This document shows positions 17,565 through 29,794 of a DNA stretch of 64,000 bases, one piece after another. This stretch comes from an uncultured Olsenella sp. (lineage in GTDB: Bacteria; Actinomycetota; Coriobacteriia; Coriobacteriales; Atopobiaceae). The notes beneath the pieces were generated by a model, which had not been told where the DNA came from, ran no database searches, and saw nothing but the letters and a program-made list of their open reading frames with translations. The DNA lies in NCBI GenBank assembly GCA_900314495.1, contig OMVJ01000009.1, positions 1 to 64,000 of the forward strand, in the 5' to 3' direction. The position numbers and the translations under genes are program-made. The stretch's first letter is position 1. Every line of letters starts with the position of its first letter.

Positions 17565-17593
17565 TTGGAAAATACCACGGCTTACAGTATGTA
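17565..17593 (+). promoter_or_regulatory. Candidate promoter of the DUF3343 gene
   Basis: TTGGAA (17565-17570), 17 bases, then TATGTA (17588-17593), giving a leader of about 70 bases. Confidence 0.4.
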
Positions 17594-17672
17594 CTCACCG
17601 CGAAAAACTAATCGCTTGGAGGGTAGCGTTCCTCTTGCCGGCCGCCAAGCACCACCCGACAGGAGTACAAAG

Positions 17673-17915
17673 ATGCCGCTCTCGCCCAAGAAGGATTGCA
17701 TCATCGTCGCCTTTGACCGCACCACGGACGCCATGGCCATGGAGAAGGCCTGCATGGAGGACGGGGTGCCCGGCCGCATCATCCCCATGCCTCCCCAGAT
17801 CTCTGCCGGGTGCGGCATGGTCTGGAAGGCGGACCCCGCGGACAAGGAGGCCGTGCTGGCGGAGGTCGAGAAGATTGGCTTGACGCCTGCCTCAGTCCAC
17901 CAGCTCATGCTTTAG
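17673..17915 (+). CDS. DUF3343 protein, putative Se/S carrier
   Basis: This 80-residue protein reads through IVAFDRTTDAMAMEKACMED and then GRIIPMPPQISAGCGMVW, the conserved C-terminal core of DUF3343 with its single key cysteine. Members co-occur with selenium and anaerobic sulfur genes and are suspected selenium or sulfur carriers; no reaction is proven. The ATG at 17673 follows AGGAG; the frame is open upstream but without a better site. It is divergent from selD, so a shared control region is likely. Confidence 0.85.
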   Translation: MPLSPKKDCIIVAFDRTTDAMAMEKACMEDGVPGRIIPMPPQISAGCGMVWKADPADKEAVLAEVEKIGLTPASVHQLML

Positions 17916-17940
17916 GGCAGCGGCTCAACGCCGTGCCAAC

Positions 17941-17971
17941 GTGACACTTGGGGCCCGTCCCCTAGTGTCAC
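17941..17971. repeat. Palindromic repeat, GTGACACT type
   Basis: Arms GTGACACT and AGTGTCAC, then a T-T mismatch and GGGG/CCCC, around a 5-base loop. Its GTGACA ends and GGGG/CCCC core place it with the interspersed family, though it is more diverged. Confidence 0.7.
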
Positions 17972-17976
17972 GAAAG

Positions 17977-18015
17977 AAGGGGTCCCACCTTGCGGTGGGG
18001 CCCCTTCCTCTTTGT
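17977..18015. terminator. Terminator between DUF3343 and the BCCT gene
   Basis: AAGGGGTCCCACC (17977-17989) pairs with GGTGGGGCCCCTT (17994-18006), 13 bp with one G-U, then CCTCTTTGT. It serves convergent genes. Confidence 0.85.
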
Positions 18016-18045
18016 GCCTCGAAGGATGCGTTTGTCGCCCAGCGA

Positions 18046-19602
18046 CTACGCCTTGGCCTTCTGAGCCTTGACCTTGGGTGCGACAGCCTGCGCCTGGCTT
18101 GCCTCATCCTCGTTGAGCGCCTTAACGAGCGAGAACATGACGGCGATCATGATGAAGATGAAGGGGAAGGCAGCCGCGATGGAGATGGTCTGCAGCGGCT
18201 TCAGGCCACCGGCCATGAGCATGCCGATTGCCATGACGGACTGGACGATACCCCAGATGAACATGCGCTTCTTGGGCGGGTTCAGGGCGCCGTTGGTGGA
18301 CAGCATGCCAAGGACGAAGGTGCCGGAGTTGGCGGAGGTGATGAAGAAGGTGCACAGCAGCACGATGGCCACCAGCGAGAGCACCGTGCCCAGCGGGTAC
18401 TGCTGCAGCACGACGAAGAGGCCGGTCTCGGGCGTGGCGGCAATCTTGGCCAGCTCGTCCAGGGCGATCTTGCCGGTCATGCCGAGGGTGGTGCCCAGGG
18501 AGCCGAAGACGGCGAACCAGGCGATGGAGGCGATGGCGGGAACCAGGACGACGCCAGCCACGAACTCGCGAATGGTGCGGCCCTTGGAGATGCGGGCAAT
18601 GAAGACGCCGACGAAGGGTGCCCAGGCAAGCCACCAGGCCCAGTAGAAGATGCGCCAGCTGAGGGCCCAGCTGTTGTCACCGTAGGCGGAGATGCCCAGC
18701 GAGTCAGAGATGAAGTTCTGGATGTAGGCGCCGGTGCCACCGATGAGGTTGTTGAGGATGTCGACCTTGGGGCCAAGCAGGAAGCAGGCAGCCAGCAGGC
18801 CGATGGCGATGTAGAGGTTCATGTCGGAGATGACCGAGATGCCCTTGTCGATGCCGGCGACGGCGGTGCCGATGTAGATGACGGAGATGATCAGGATGAT
18901 GATGATCTGGGTCAGCAGGTTGTTGGGCAGGCCGAAGAGGAAGTTGAAGCCGGCGTTGATCTGCATGACGCCCAGGCCAAGGGAGGTGACGACGCCTGCG
19001 ACGGTGGCGAAGACGGCCAGGATGTCGACGAGCTTGCCAAGCCAGCCAAGGGTCAGCTTGGTGCCGATGAGGGGCTCCAGCGTGGTGCTCACCAGGCCGG
19101 GCTTGTTCTTGCGGAACTGGAAGTAGGCAAGAGCCAGGCCGATGATGGAGTAGTTAGCCCACGGGGTGAAGCCCCAGTGCATGAAGCAGGCACGGAAGGC
19201 ATACAGGGCCGCACCAGCGCTGCCGGCGGCGGAGCCGTCGGGCAGGTTGGTGGCCACGAGGTCGGAGATGGGCTCGGCGACGCCCCAGAACACCAGGCCG
19301 ACGCCCATGCCGCAGCCGAAGAGCATGGCGAACCAGGTGCTGGTCTTGTACTCCGGCTTGGAGTCGTCGGGACCCAGCTTCATGCCACCGTGCTTGGAAA
19401 GCGCGATCACGATGGCGAACACGACGAAGGCGAACATGACGGCCATGTACAGCCAGCCGAAGTTCACCGTGAAGAACGAGAACATGGCGTTGGAGACGGC
19501 GGAGAACGCGTCGTTGAAGCCGACGGCCGCGACGATGATTACCGCGCAGATAGCCAGCGACACGATAAAGACCGTGTTCGAGCCCTTCTTTTCTTCTTCC
19601 AT
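18046..19602 (-). CDS. BCCT-family betaine/carnitine/choline transporter
   Basis: This 518-residue protein has about twelve membrane segments and a charged C-terminal tail (VKAQKAKA). Family motifs include GCGMGVGLVFWGVAEP and the transmembrane-8 tryptophan stretch IFYWAWWLAWAPFVGVFIAR, whose aromatic box binds trimethylammonium groups. BCCT carriers import glycine betaine or related compounds, often with Na+. It follows the V-ATPase genes on the same strand after a 105-base gap. Position beside a glycine-reductase block suggests that it brings in betaine or another substrate, but the substrate is not shown by sequence. Confidence 0.92.
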   Translation of the reverse strand: MEEEKKGSNTVFIVSLAICAVIIVAAVGFNDAFSAVSNAMFSFFTVNFGWLYMAVMFAFVVFAIVIALSKHGGMKLGPDDSKPEYKTSTWFAMLFGCGMGVGLVFWGVAEPISDLVATNLPDGSAAGSAGAALYAFRACFMHWGFTPWANYSIIGLALAYFQFRKNKPGLVSTTLEPLIGTKLTLGWLGKLVDILAVFATVAGVVTSLGLGVMQINAGFNFLFGLPNNLLTQIIIILIISVIYIGTAVAGIDKGISVISDMNLYIAIGLLAACFLLGPKVDILNNLIGGTGAYIQNFISDSLGISAYGDNSWALSWRIFYWAWWLAWAPFVGVFIARISKGRTIREFVAGVVLVPAIASIAWFAVFGSLGTTLGMTGKIALDELAKIAATPETGLFVVLQQYPLGTVLSLVAIVLLCTFFITSANSGTFVLGMLSTNGALNPPKKRMFIWGIVQSVMAIGMLMAGGLKPLQTISIAAAFPFIFIMIAVMFSLVKALNEDEASQAQAVAPKVKAQKAKA

Positions 19603-19707
19603 TTGGAATCCTTTGCTACTTTCGGACGGTAGGGAAACCGTCCTTCCTTCCCTTCGCGATGACGCGCAGGCACCTTGACGAGGGGTGCCAACACGCCCTA
19701 GAGCAAG

Positions 19708-20373
19708 CTACTTGGTGCGCTCGGCCTCCTCTCTCCTGCCCTGCTGCACGACCATGTCCTTCACCTTCATGAGTCGTACCTGGGTGCTGCGCTCGTTCTC
19801 GTCGAGCTTCATGGTGATCATGTGGATGTTGGCCTTGGCCTCGGGAATGATGACGTGCTCCAGGGCGTTGACCCTTCGGCGCGTCTTCTCGATCTCCGTC
19901 GCCATGAGCTGGCAGGACTTCTCCACCTCGGCAAGCCTGAGCATGTCGGGCAGAAGGTCCGCCAGGCTCTTGACGGAGGCGTCGAGGTCACCCGAGGTGA
20001 AGGCGAAGCCATAGGAATAGATGTCGTTGGCGTCGCTGGTGCGCATCTTGGTCGTGAAGGCCGGCACGTCGACGCTCATGACGTTCTTGGTGGAGGTCTC
20101 CAGGTAGACCTTCTGCTTGGGGGCCATGAGGGCGCCCTTGAGGGTCTCCTCAGACATGCCCGCCCTGGCAAGCACCAGGTTGCGGTTGGCCTGCTTGATG
20201 CCCTTCTCCACCTTCACGCGCAGCTCCATGTCCTCACGCACGAGGTCGAGGAACTGGCGCATGAGCTCGTCGCGCTTGTCCTTCAGCAGCTTATGGCCCT
20301 TGACTGCTGTCGCGAGCTTCTGCTTCTGGCGCGTGAGCTCCATGCGAGTGGGATTCACGTTCTTGCCTGGCAT
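19708..20373 (-). CDS. ntpD: V-type ATPase subunit D (central stalk)
   Basis: Subunit D forms the rotor shaft inside the A3B3 head. The 221-residue, coiled-coil-rich protein has the standard start (NPTRMELTRQKQKLATAVKG) and the later motif RRVNALEHVIIPEAKANI. It is the last gene of the ATPase operon; 63 bases separate it from ntpB. A small GGCACC hairpin at 19668-19688 lies downstream. Confidence 0.97.
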   Translation of the reverse strand: MPGKNVNPTRMELTRQKQKLATAVKGHKLLKDKRDELMRQFLDLVREDMELRVKVEKGIKQANRNLVLARAGMSEETLKGALMAPKQKVYLETSTKNVMSVDVPAFTTKMRTSDANDIYSYGFAFTSGDLDASVKSLADLLPDMLRLAEVEKSCQLMATEIEKTRRRVNALEHVIIPEAKANIHMITMKLDENERSTQVRLMKVKDMVVQQGRREEAERTK

Positions 20374-20436
20374 CTCATCCTCCTCTCTGGTCCTTGTTGG
20401 GGACCTGTGGCGCGGCGTCGCCGCCGCGCCCGGGTC

Positions 20437-21819
20437 TTAGTCCTCGTCCGGCTTCTCGTAGTACTCGTCCAGCATGGCGTCGGAGATACGCTTGAGCTCG
20501 GAGCGAGGCAGGATGCGGAGGAGCTTCCAGCCAAGGTCGAGGGTCTCCTCGATGGAACGGTCCGTGTTGTAGCCCTGCGACACGTACTCGGCCTCGAACT
20601 CATCCGCGAACTTGGCGTAGAGGAGGTCGATGTCGGTAAGTGCGGCCTCGCCCAGAATCGTCATGAGTTCCTTGGCGTCCTTGCCGCGCGCGTAGGCGGC
20701 GAAAAGCTGGTTCATGGTCGCCGCGTGGTCGGCGCGGGTCTTGCCCTCGCCGATGCCCTTGTCCTTGAGTCGGGAAAGCGACGGCAGGACGTTGACGGGC
20801 GGCTGGATGCCCTTGGAGTAGAGGTCGCGGGACAGGATGATCTGGCCCTCGGTGATGTAGCCGGTGAGGTCGGGGATGGGGTGCGTGATGTCTTCCTCGG
20901 GCATGGTAAGGATGGGGATCAGGGTGATGGAGCCCTTCTTGCCACGCTGGCGGCCGGCGCGTTCGTACAGGGTCGCAAGGTCCGTGTACATGTAGCCGGG
21001 GTAGCCACGACGGCCCGGGACCTCCTTGCGTGCGGCGGAGACCTCACGCAGAGCGTCGGCGTAGTTGGTGATGTCCGTCATGATGACCAGGACGTGCATG
21101 TCCTTCTCGAAGGCCAGGTACTCGGCGGCGGTGAGGGCCATGCGCGGCGTGGAGATACGCTCGACTGCCGGGTCGTTGGCCAGGTTCTCGAAGAGGACCG
21201 TACGGTCCAGGGCGCCCGTCTCCCTGAAGGAGGACTCGAAGAAGTTTGCCTCCTCGTAGGTGATGCCCATGGCCGCGAAGACAACGGCGAACTTGTCGTC
21301 CGTGCCGCGGACCTTGGCCTGGCGGGCAATCTGGGCGGCCAGCTGGTTGTGGGGCAGGCCGGAGGCAGAGAAGATGGGCAGCTTCTGGCCACGAACCAGC
21401 GTGTTCAGGCCGTCGATGGCGGAGACGCCGGTCTGGATGAACTCTGCCGGGTACACGCGGGCGGCGGGGTTCATGGGCAGGCCGTTGATGTCCATGCGGG
21501 CGTCGGGCAGGATCTCCGGGCCACCGTCGATGGTGCGACCCAGGCCGTCGAACACGCGCCCAAGCATGTCCTCAGAGACGCCAAGCTCCATGGCGCGGCC
21601 CAGGAAGCGGACCTTGCTGTTGGAGAGGTTGATGCCCGTGGAGTCCTCGAAGAGCTGGACCATGACGTTGGGACCGTCGACCTCAAGCACCTTGCAGCGG
21701 CGAACCTCGCCGTTGGCGAGCTCGATCTCGCCGAGCTCATTGTAGGTGACGCCCTCGACGCCCTTCACGAACATAAGGGGGCCGGCGACCTCCTCGATGG
21801 TGCGATACTCTCTTGCCAT
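20437..21819 (-). CDS. ntpB: V-type ATPase subunit B
   Basis: This 460-residue non-catalytic head subunit carries the family signature [19 protein letters not shown] and lacks an intact P-loop, as expected. It alternates with subunit A in the hexamer. Its ATG overlaps the ntpA stop as TAATG, so the two are translated together in the 1:1 ratio needed. Confidence 0.97.
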   Translation of the reverse strand: MAREYRTIEEVAGPLMFVKGVEGVTYNELGEIELANGEVRRCKVLEVDGPNVMVQLFEDSTGINLSNSKVRFLGRAMELGVSEDMLGRVFDGLGRTIDGGPEILPDARMDINGLPMNPAARVYPAEFIQTGVSAIDGLNTLVRGQKLPIFSASGLPHNQLAAQIARQAKVRGTDDKFAVVFAAMGITYEEANFFESSFRETGALDRTVLFENLANDPAVERISTPRMALTAAEYLAFEKDMHVLVIMTDITNYADALREVSAARKEVPGRRGYPGYMYTDLATLYERAGRQRGKKGSITLIPILTMPEEDITHPIPDLTGYITEGQIILSRDLYSKGIQPPVNVLPSLSRLKDKGIGEGKTRADHAATMNQLFAAYARGKDAKELMTILGEAALTDIDLLYAKFADEFEAEYVSQGYNTDRSIEETLDLGWKLLRILPRSELKRISDAMLDEYYEKPDED

Positions 21820-23594
21820 TAGCGCTCAGCCTCCCTGTCGTCGAGACCAGCAATCTCCTCGGTGAGGGCGGCCAAGGTCGCCTGGTACTCTGCCTCGACC
21901 TTGTCCTCCGGGGTGTACTTGAAGCGGCCGATGCGCTCGCGCACGTTCATCTTCACCAGAAGATCGATGCTGGCGCCGGCCTTGAGGGCATCCCTGCCCT
22001 GCAGGTAGAACGCATCCACGAGCTTCATCATGCAGTACTGCTTGCGGAGCGAGGTGTAGGTGTCGATGGCGTCGAAGGAGTTCTGGTGCAGGAAGTCCTC
22101 GCGGATGCTTCGCGCCGCCTCCATCTTCAGACGGTCCTGCGGGGACAGGGCGTCCATACCGACCATCTTCACGATCTCGTTGAGGGACGCCTCCTCCTGC
22201 AGCAGGTTCATGAGGTCCTGGCGAGTGCTCATCCAGTCGGAGCGCACGTTCTCGTTGAACCAGGGCTCAAGAGTGTCAAGGTAGAGGCTGTAGGACTGCA
22301 ACCAGTTGATGGCCGGGAAGTGGCGCTGGTGCGCAAGCTCGGCGTCCAGGCACCAGAACACCTTGACGATGCGCAGCGTGGCCTGGGAGACGGGCTCGGA
22401 GATGTCGCCGCCAGGAGGCGAGACTGCGCCGATGGCGGACAGCTGGCCCTCCCTGCCCTCGCTGCCCAGGGCGACCACGCGGCCGGCGCGCTCGTAGAAC
22501 TGCGCCAGACGGCTGCCCAGGTAGGCGGGGTAGCCTTCCTCGCCGGGCATCTCCTCGAGACGGGCGGACATCTCGCGCAGAGCCTCTGCCCAACGGGAGG
22601 TGGAGTCTGCCATGAGTGCCACGGAGTAGCCCATGTCGCGGAAGTACTCGGCGATGGTGATGCCAGTGTAGACGGAGGCCTCACGGGCGGCCACGGGCAT
22701 GTCGGACGTGTTGGCGATGAGCACCGTGCGCTCCATCAGGGACTCGCCGGTCTTGGGGTCCTTGAGCTCCGGGAACTCGTTCAGAACGTCCGTCATCTCG
22801 TTGCCGCGCTCGCCGCAGCCGATGTAGATGACGATGTCGGCCTCTGCCCACTTTGCCAGCTGGTGCTGGGTGACGGTCTTGCCGGAGCCGAAGGGACCCG
22901 GGATTGCCGCCACGCCGCCCTTGGCGATGGGGAAGAAGGCGTCGATGACGCGCTGGCCGGTGACCAGCGGCATGTCGGGGGGAAGCTTCTTGGCGTAGGG
23001 GCGACCGCGACGGACGGGCCACTTCTGCACCAGGGTGAGCTCGTGGGTCTCGCCGTCCTCGGACTCAACCACGCACACCGTCTCGCGGATGGTGTGCTCA
23101 CCGCCCAGGATGCTCTTCACGGTGCCGCTCACGCCGTAGGGCACCATGATCTTCTGCAGGACGACGGGGGTCTCCTGCACGGTGCCGATGACGTCACCGG
23201 CCACGACCGCGTCGCCCACCTTGGCAGTGGGGACGAAGTCCCAGACCTTCTCCTCGTCCAGGGGCGAGACCTGCACGCCACGGGGCAGGAGGTTGCCGTT
23301 GGTGGCCTCCACGATCTTGTTCAGCGGGCGCTGGATGCCGTCGTAGATGGAACCCATGAGGCCGGGGCCAAGCTCCACGGAGAGCGGCATCTCGGTCGAG
23401 ACGACGGGCTCGCCGGGGCCGAGGCCCTGCGTCTCCTCGTAGACCTGAATGGAGGCCTCATCGCCGTGCATCTCAATGACCTCACCGATCAGCTGCTCGT
23501 TGCTGACGCGCACGACGTCGTACATGTTCGTATTGCGCATGCCGGAGGCAATGACCAGAGGACCGGAGACCTTCTTAATAACTCCTGTGCTCAT
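21819..23594 (-). CDS. ntpA: V-type ATPase catalytic subunit A
   Basis: This 591-residue catalytic subunit has the Walker A sequence GPFGSGKT, the [10 protein letters not shown] segment and the non-homologous insertion of about 90 residues typical of V/A-type A subunits. It hydrolyses (or makes) ATP. The ATG at 23594 is chosen because AAGAAGG lies 11 bases upstream; an in-frame GTG at 23606 overlaps that site. It overlaps ntpB. Confidence 0.97.
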   Translation of the reverse strand: MSTGVIKKVSGPLVIASGMRNTNMYDVVRVSNEQLIGEVIEMHGDEASIQVYEETQGLGPGEPVVSTEMPLSVELGPGLMGSIYDGIQRPLNKIVEATNGNLLPRGVQVSPLDEEKVWDFVPTAKVGDAVVAGDVIGTVQETPVVLQKIMVPYGVSGTVKSILGGEHTIRETVCVVESEDGETHELTLVQKWPVRRGRPYAKKLPPDMPLVTGQRVIDAFFPIAKGGVAAIPGPFGSGKTVTQHQLAKWAEADIVIYIGCGERGNEMTDVLNEFPELKDPKTGESLMERTVLIANTSDMPVAAREASVYTGITIAEYFRDMGYSVALMADSTSRWAEALREMSARLEEMPGEEGYPAYLGSRLAQFYERAGRVVALGSEGREGQLSAIGAVSPPGGDISEPVSQATLRIVKVFWCLDAELAHQRHFPAINWLQSYSLYLDTLEPWFNENVRSDWMSTRQDLMNLLQEEASLNEIVKMVGMDALSPQDRLKMEAARSIREDFLHQNSFDAIDTYTSLRKQYCMMKLVDAFYLQGRDALKAGASIDLLVKMNVRERIGRFKYTPEDKVEAEYQATLAALTEEIAGLDDREAER

Positions 23595-23621
23595 TGAGTG
23601 TTTCACCTTCTTATCTGTGAA

Positions 23622-23951
23622 TCAGTTCTTGCCGAACAGGATGTCGCTGCCGACGGACTGCTCGACGGAGTGCTTGACGGACTCGATGCCGTAGCCGGTG
23701 TTGTTCTTCACGCCCGGAATGGGAATGACCGCAGGCAGCGGCTTCGCGCTGAGGGCCGACACCTGGTCCCACAGGGAGGCGGCCAGCTCCTCCGTGATGT
23801 AGACGATTCCGTAGCGGGCGTCTTCCGACGTGATGCTCCGGAAGGTGCTTGCCGCCTCGGGCGTGCCTGGCTCCACGGGGAACAGGTCGAAGCCCACGGC
23901 ACCGAATCCGTAGATGCTGTCGTAGTCACCGATGACGGCGATCCTATCCAT
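23622..23951 (-). CDS. V-type ATPase subunit F
   Basis: This 109-residue protein begins MDRIAVIGDYDSIYGFGAVG and contains YGIVYITEELA, the usual marks of subunit F, which binds the D shaft. Its start lies 8 bases inside the 3' end of ntpC. The Enterococcus operon calls this position ntpG. Confidence 0.93.
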   Translation of the reverse strand: MDRIAVIGDYDSIYGFGAVGFDLFPVEPGTPEAASTFRSITSEDARYGIVYITEELAASLWDQVSALSAKPLPAVIPIPGVKNNTGYGIESVKHSVEQSVGSDILFGKN

Positions 23952-24915
23952 ACATCTCACGCATCCTCTCCAGTGTCTGCTTCTCGCTGAAGCCGTTGGT
24001 CTTTGCGGTCACGATGATTCGCACGTTGCGGACCTCGTTCTCGCGAGCAAGGTAGTAGGCAACCACGGGACCCACCGAGGTGCAGTTGGTCTTCTGGGGC
24101 TTGAGGGCCTTGATCAGCCTGTTGTCGCACCAGCGCTCGAACTCGGAGTTGGAGACCCTCAGGGCCTCCGCCGCGTCCTTCAGGCTGGAGGACTCCAGGT
24201 ACTTGAGCAGGTCCTCCTCGCCGTGGACGGCCGCCTGCGCCAGCTTGCTGGCACTGACCTCCCGGCTGGGCGCCAGGGCCTGCTCAACGAAGTGCAGGTC
24301 CTTGCCGGTACGCGCGCAGCGCACGGCAATCTTGATGTCCGAGCTGGAGACGTTGGCCTCGCAGTAGTCTATGAGCACCTGGCTCTTGGTGCTCTTGGCC
24401 GCCTCCAGCATGTCGAGCAGGCAGGCCTTGTCCAGGATGACGTCGCACCACTGGCCGTTGCCGGTCTGGGACATGATGTCGAAGGCGTGCTGCGCGGGCT
24501 TGCGCATCTTCTCGGGCAGGACGCCCAGGTTCTGGTCAGTGAAGGCCTTGTACAGCACGTCATGGCCAAAGTTGGGCAGCTCGTAGAAGGCCGTGGGCAC
24601 CTTGTTGCCAGCGCAGATCTCCTTGATGATGCACTTGAGGTTGTGGTAGTAGCGCGGCATGGTCAGGACGTCGAAGACGGCCTGATCCACCCTCAGGTCG
24701 TGCATGAGCTTGAGGGTCTTGTTCTGCTCGTAGGCAAGCAGCTGGTCGGCGTCGAGCTGGCCGGAGCCGTCGCCCCACCCGCGGTCCTCGAGGTAGGAGA
24801 CCACGGACTTGGCGTCCTTCATGGAGCACATCTGCTTGATGTCGTCGTCGTTCAGCAGCCCCCTCTCGAGGACCCTAATGCGGGCGACGGCGAATATGTA
24901 GTCGCTATCCCTCAT
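23944..24915 (-). CDS. ntpC: V-type ATPase subunit C (d-type rotor cap)
   Basis: This 323-residue helical protein links the shaft to the membrane K ring. The start MRDSDYIFAVARIRVLERGL at 24915 is the family N-terminus; the open frame upstream is arginine-rich shadow sequence. The ATG is 5 bases after the ntpE stop and the 3' end overlaps the F gene. Confidence 0.93.
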   Translation of the reverse strand: MRDSDYIFAVARIRVLERGLLNDDDIKQMCSMKDAKSVVSYLEDRGWGDGSGQLDADQLLAYEQNKTLKLMHDLRVDQAVFDVLTMPRYYHNLKCIIKEICAGNKVPTAFYELPNFGHDVLYKAFTDQNLGVLPEKMRKPAQHAFDIMSQTGNGQWCDVILDKACLLDMLEAAKSTKSQVLIDYCEANVSSSDIKIAVRCARTGKDLHFVEQALAPSREVSASKLAQAAVHGEEDLLKYLESSSLKDAAEALRVSNSEFERWCDNRLIKALKPQKTNCTSVGPVVAYYLARENEVRNVRIIVTAKTNGFSEKQTLERMREMYG

Positions 24916-24919
24916 TCGC

Positions 24920-25516
24920 CTACACCTGCCACAGCGTCTTCTGGACCGCGTCCTGCATCTTGTCGCGATACTGCGCGAACAGGGCATCAAGCGTGCAGTT
25001 CTCGTCGATGCCGCCATAGCGCAGGATGAAGCCGTCCTTTATGTCCGCCGGCTCCTTGCCCACCTTGAGGCTGCCGCCAGCCGCTTCCGCGGCCTTCTGA
25101 AGCTCGGCCTCGAAGCCCTTGGGCAGGCGCGCAAGGTCTGCGGCAGAGAACAGGATGGTGCCGGCATTGGGCTCCGCGTGCGTCTTCACCAGGTCCACCA
25201 GCATGGAGAAGTACTGCTCGGCCGGGAGGGCGGCAAGCTCTTCCTGCGCCTTCTGCAGCACGACGGAGATGATTCCCTGACGCCAGGCAAGCTTCTCCTG
25301 GCGGTCCTCCATCTGCTGCCTGGAGACCAGGCGCTGCTCGTGCTGGGCCTTCTCCACCTCAAGACGCCTCTCGGCGTCCCTGGCGGTCTTCTCGGCGGAC
25401 GCTTGCGCGGACGCGATGGTCGACTCCGCATCGGTGCGAGCAGCATCCAGCAGCTCCTGCGCGCTCTTGTTCGCATCCTGCAGAATCTCTGATGTGATTG
25501 CGTCTATACCCGCCAT
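24920..25516 (-). CDS. ntpE: V-type ATPase subunit E (peripheral stalk)
   Basis: This 198-residue protein has a long N-terminal coiled coil (SAQELLDAARTDAESTIASA onward) and a C-terminal globular domain ending in DGFILRYGGIDENCTLDALF, the subunit E pattern. With the small H/G subunit it forms the stator stalk. GAGGAGAGA precedes the ATG at 25516. Confidence 0.93.
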   Translation of the reverse strand: MAGIDAITSEILQDANKSAQELLDAARTDAESTIASAQASAEKTARDAERRLEVEKAQHEQRLVSRQQMEDRQEKLAWRQGIISVVLQKAQEELAALPAEQYFSMLVDLVKTHAEPNAGTILFSAADLARLPKGFEAELQKAAEAAGGSLKVGKEPADIKDGFILRYGGIDENCTLDALFAQYRDKMQDAVQKTLWQV

Positions 25517-25579
25517 ACTCTCTCCTCTCTCATGAATCGAATCCCGCAATGCGCCAACTGGCAAGTCGTTGCTTGACGA

Positions 25580-28082
<2,503 letters not shown>

Positions 28083-28107
28083 ATCTTCACCCTCCTTTCA
28101 TCAAAAC

Positions 28108-28164
28108 ATAATCGCGATTATTCTTTCCCTAAATAGCAGAAAACGATGACCGCTTGGCCATCGT
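28108..28164. promoter_or_regulatory. Palindrome and hairpin ahead of ntpI
   Basis: ATAATCGCGATTAT (28108-28121) is a perfect 14-base palindrome. A small hairpin follows, ACGATG(A)CC pairing with GG(C)CATCGT (28143-28164). Both lie in the 130-base gap between the H and I genes, so this gap may hold a control point. Confidence 0.5.
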
Positions 28165-28212
28165 GATCGTAGGGACTTGCTTGGAACACGCATTGACAGG
28201 AACACGCAGCGC

Positions 28213-28521
28213 CTAACCAGCCAGGATTACCTGCTTCACCGCGTCAACTGCAGCGGGGACCCTCGCAGAGAGCTCCGCAGGAATCTCCACGGACACCTGC
28301 TTGGCAGCGACGTCGGCAGCATGCTCGCGCTCCTCCGCGCGCCACGCCTCCAGGGTCTCGTGCCGCTTGGCGGCAGCGTCCTTCTGTGCGTCCTCGACAA
28401 TCTGCTTGGCCTTGGCCTCCGCGTCCTGACGAATGTCCCTAGCCTGACGCTTGGCGTCGGCCACGATCTCTTCCGCCTCTGCCTCGGCCTTCTTGACCTT
28501 GCCGATGGTCTCTTCGATCAC
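28213..28521 (-). CDS. V-type ATPase subunit H/G (stalk coiled coil)
   Basis: This short protein of about 102 residues is nearly all charged coiled coil (KAEAEAEEIVADAKRQARDI), as in the AhaH/NtpF stalk partner of subunit E. A GTG at 28521 is the start: AGGAGG lies 8 bases before it and no ATG fits. It is the first gene of the ATPase operon (order H-I-K-E-C-F-A-B-D, as in Enterococcus ntp). Confidence 0.85.
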   Translation of the reverse strand: MIEETIGKVKKAEAEAEEIVADAKRQARDIRQDAEAKAKQIVEDAQKDAAAKRHETLEAWRAEEREHAADVAAKQVSVEIPAELSARVPAAVDAVKQVILAG

Positions 28522-28542
28522 TGTTCCTACCTCCTTTCGGTG

Positions 28543-28570
28543 GGGGCTGGCTGCCCTCGCAGCCAGCCCC
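28543..28570. terminator. Hairpin between grdD and the V-ATPase operon
   Basis: GGGGCTGGCTGC (28543-28554) pairs perfectly with GCAGCCAGCCCC (28559-28570). On the minus strand no U-run follows, and the ribosome site of the H gene comes directly after it. It may be a processing or stability element. A weaker ATCAGAA/TTCTGAT stem lies at 28591-28615. Confidence 0.55.
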
Positions 28571-28625
28571 ACTCGGACTTGCAGGAGAGTATCAGAACCA
28601 AAAGACGTTTCTGATTCTGATGTGT

Positions 28626-29780
28626 TTAGCTCAGGTAACCTGCGTCCTTCAGGACGTCGCGGGCCTTGGCCTCGTTGGCATCGCTCACCAGGATGACGGG
28701 GCCGGTGCAACCCATGCCGGTCTCGGCGTACATGCCGGCCTTCCACAGGGCCTGCGCGGCGTCGTCCAGATCCATGACGTCCACGCCCAGGATGCCAGCA
28801 GGAACGGGCTCCGCGGGAGGAGCGACAACCTCCTCCTTGGGGCCGGCGGCGGCAGCCTTCTTGGCCTCCATGGCGGCGATGATGTCGTTCAGGCCGGCCT
28901 TCTCGGCGGCGGCGTACTCAGCCTCAACCTTTGCGAAGACCTTGTTCTTCACGAGCTCGGCCGCGAAGACCAGGGCGTTGGCGATGACGGGGGCGCCGGA
29001 GGCACGGGACACGATGAGCACGAGCTTCTCGTAGCCCTTGCCCACGCCGGGGCCGTAGCCATAGCCAACGGACTCGAAGGAGCCGCCGGTCGTGAAGGAG
29101 GACAGCATCTTGTTCAGCACGTTGCCGGTCAGAGGATCGGTAACCAGGACGTCGGGGGTGCCCTTCAGGACGTCGTTGCCGCGCAGGACACAGCCGCCGT
29201 CGGCGCGGGAGGACTCGGCGAAGTCGAAGTCGTAGCCGCCCTCCTGCAGCTGCTTGAGGGCCTTCTCCACCTGGCGGGCACCGTTGACGTTCAGGATGCC
29301 CACGGTCGGGCGCTCGATGCCCGTTGCCTTGGCAACCGCGAGGCCGTCGATGGCGTTGTAGATCATGCCCTCGACGGGGTCAGACGCGGAGGTGCCAGTG
29401 GTGTTGGCAACGAACATCTCCTTGCCAACGGCCGGGGTGACGGGACGGCCAACGGTGGAGACGCCGATGGGGAACGGGTAGTGCATGGTGACGGCGCCGT
29501 CAATCTCGCCGGAGTCGAGAAGCTCGTCCATCTTCTTGTGGCCGGCCTCGTCGTCATCCACGTGGATGGTGGTGATGCCCTCATGCTCGAGAGAGCCAAT
29601 GTAGTAGACGTCGACGCCCTTCTTGGAGGCAGCGACGGCCGCGGCCATCGCGTTCTCCTCGCCGTGCTCGGAACCCATGCCAGTGAGGGCGATCTTGGGG
29701 CGCGGGCCGAAGGAGCCGCTCTCAAGACCGTCTGCCATCTGCATGAAGGCGTCGGCGAGAGTCTTCTGGAGGTTGCTCAT
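28626..29780 (-). CDS. grdD: Glycine reductase complex C, subunit GrdD
   Basis: GrdD (384 residues) is the alpha subunit of protein C, which with GrdC takes the acetyl group from carboxymethyl-selenoprotein A and releases acetyl phosphate. It belongs to the PlsX-like fold family (KIALTGMGSEHGEENAMAAA) and has a proline/alanine linker near residue 325. It starts 14 bases after grdC with GGGGAGG upstream. Confidence 0.93.
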   Translation of the reverse strand: MSNLQKTLADAFMQMADGLESGSFGPRPKIALTGMGSEHGEENAMAAAVAASKKGVDVYYIGSLEHEGITTIHVDDDEAGHKKMDELLDSGEIDGAVTMHYPFPIGVSTVGRPVTPAVGKEMFVANTTGTSASDPVEGMIYNAIDGLAVAKATGIERPTVGILNVNGARQVEKALKQLQEGGYDFDFAESSRADGGCVLRGNDVLKGTPDVLVTDPLTGNVLNKMLSSFTTGGSFESVGYGYGPGVGKGYEKLVLIVSRASGAPVIANALVFAAELVKNKVFAKVEAEYAAAEKAGLNDIIAAMEAKKAAAAGPKEEVVAPPAEPVPAGILGVDVMDLDDAAQALWKAGMYAETGMGCTGPVILVSDANEAKARDVLKDAGYLS

Positions 29781-29794
29781 TGCTCAGACCTCCC

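Noticed and set aside
17941-23597. Very long plus-strand frames (563, 666 and 594 codons) opposite the BCCT and V-ATPase genes
   Set aside because: They mirror highly conserved minus-strand genes; the translations are His/Gly/Val-rich with no domain signal. Typical of high-GC antisense frames.
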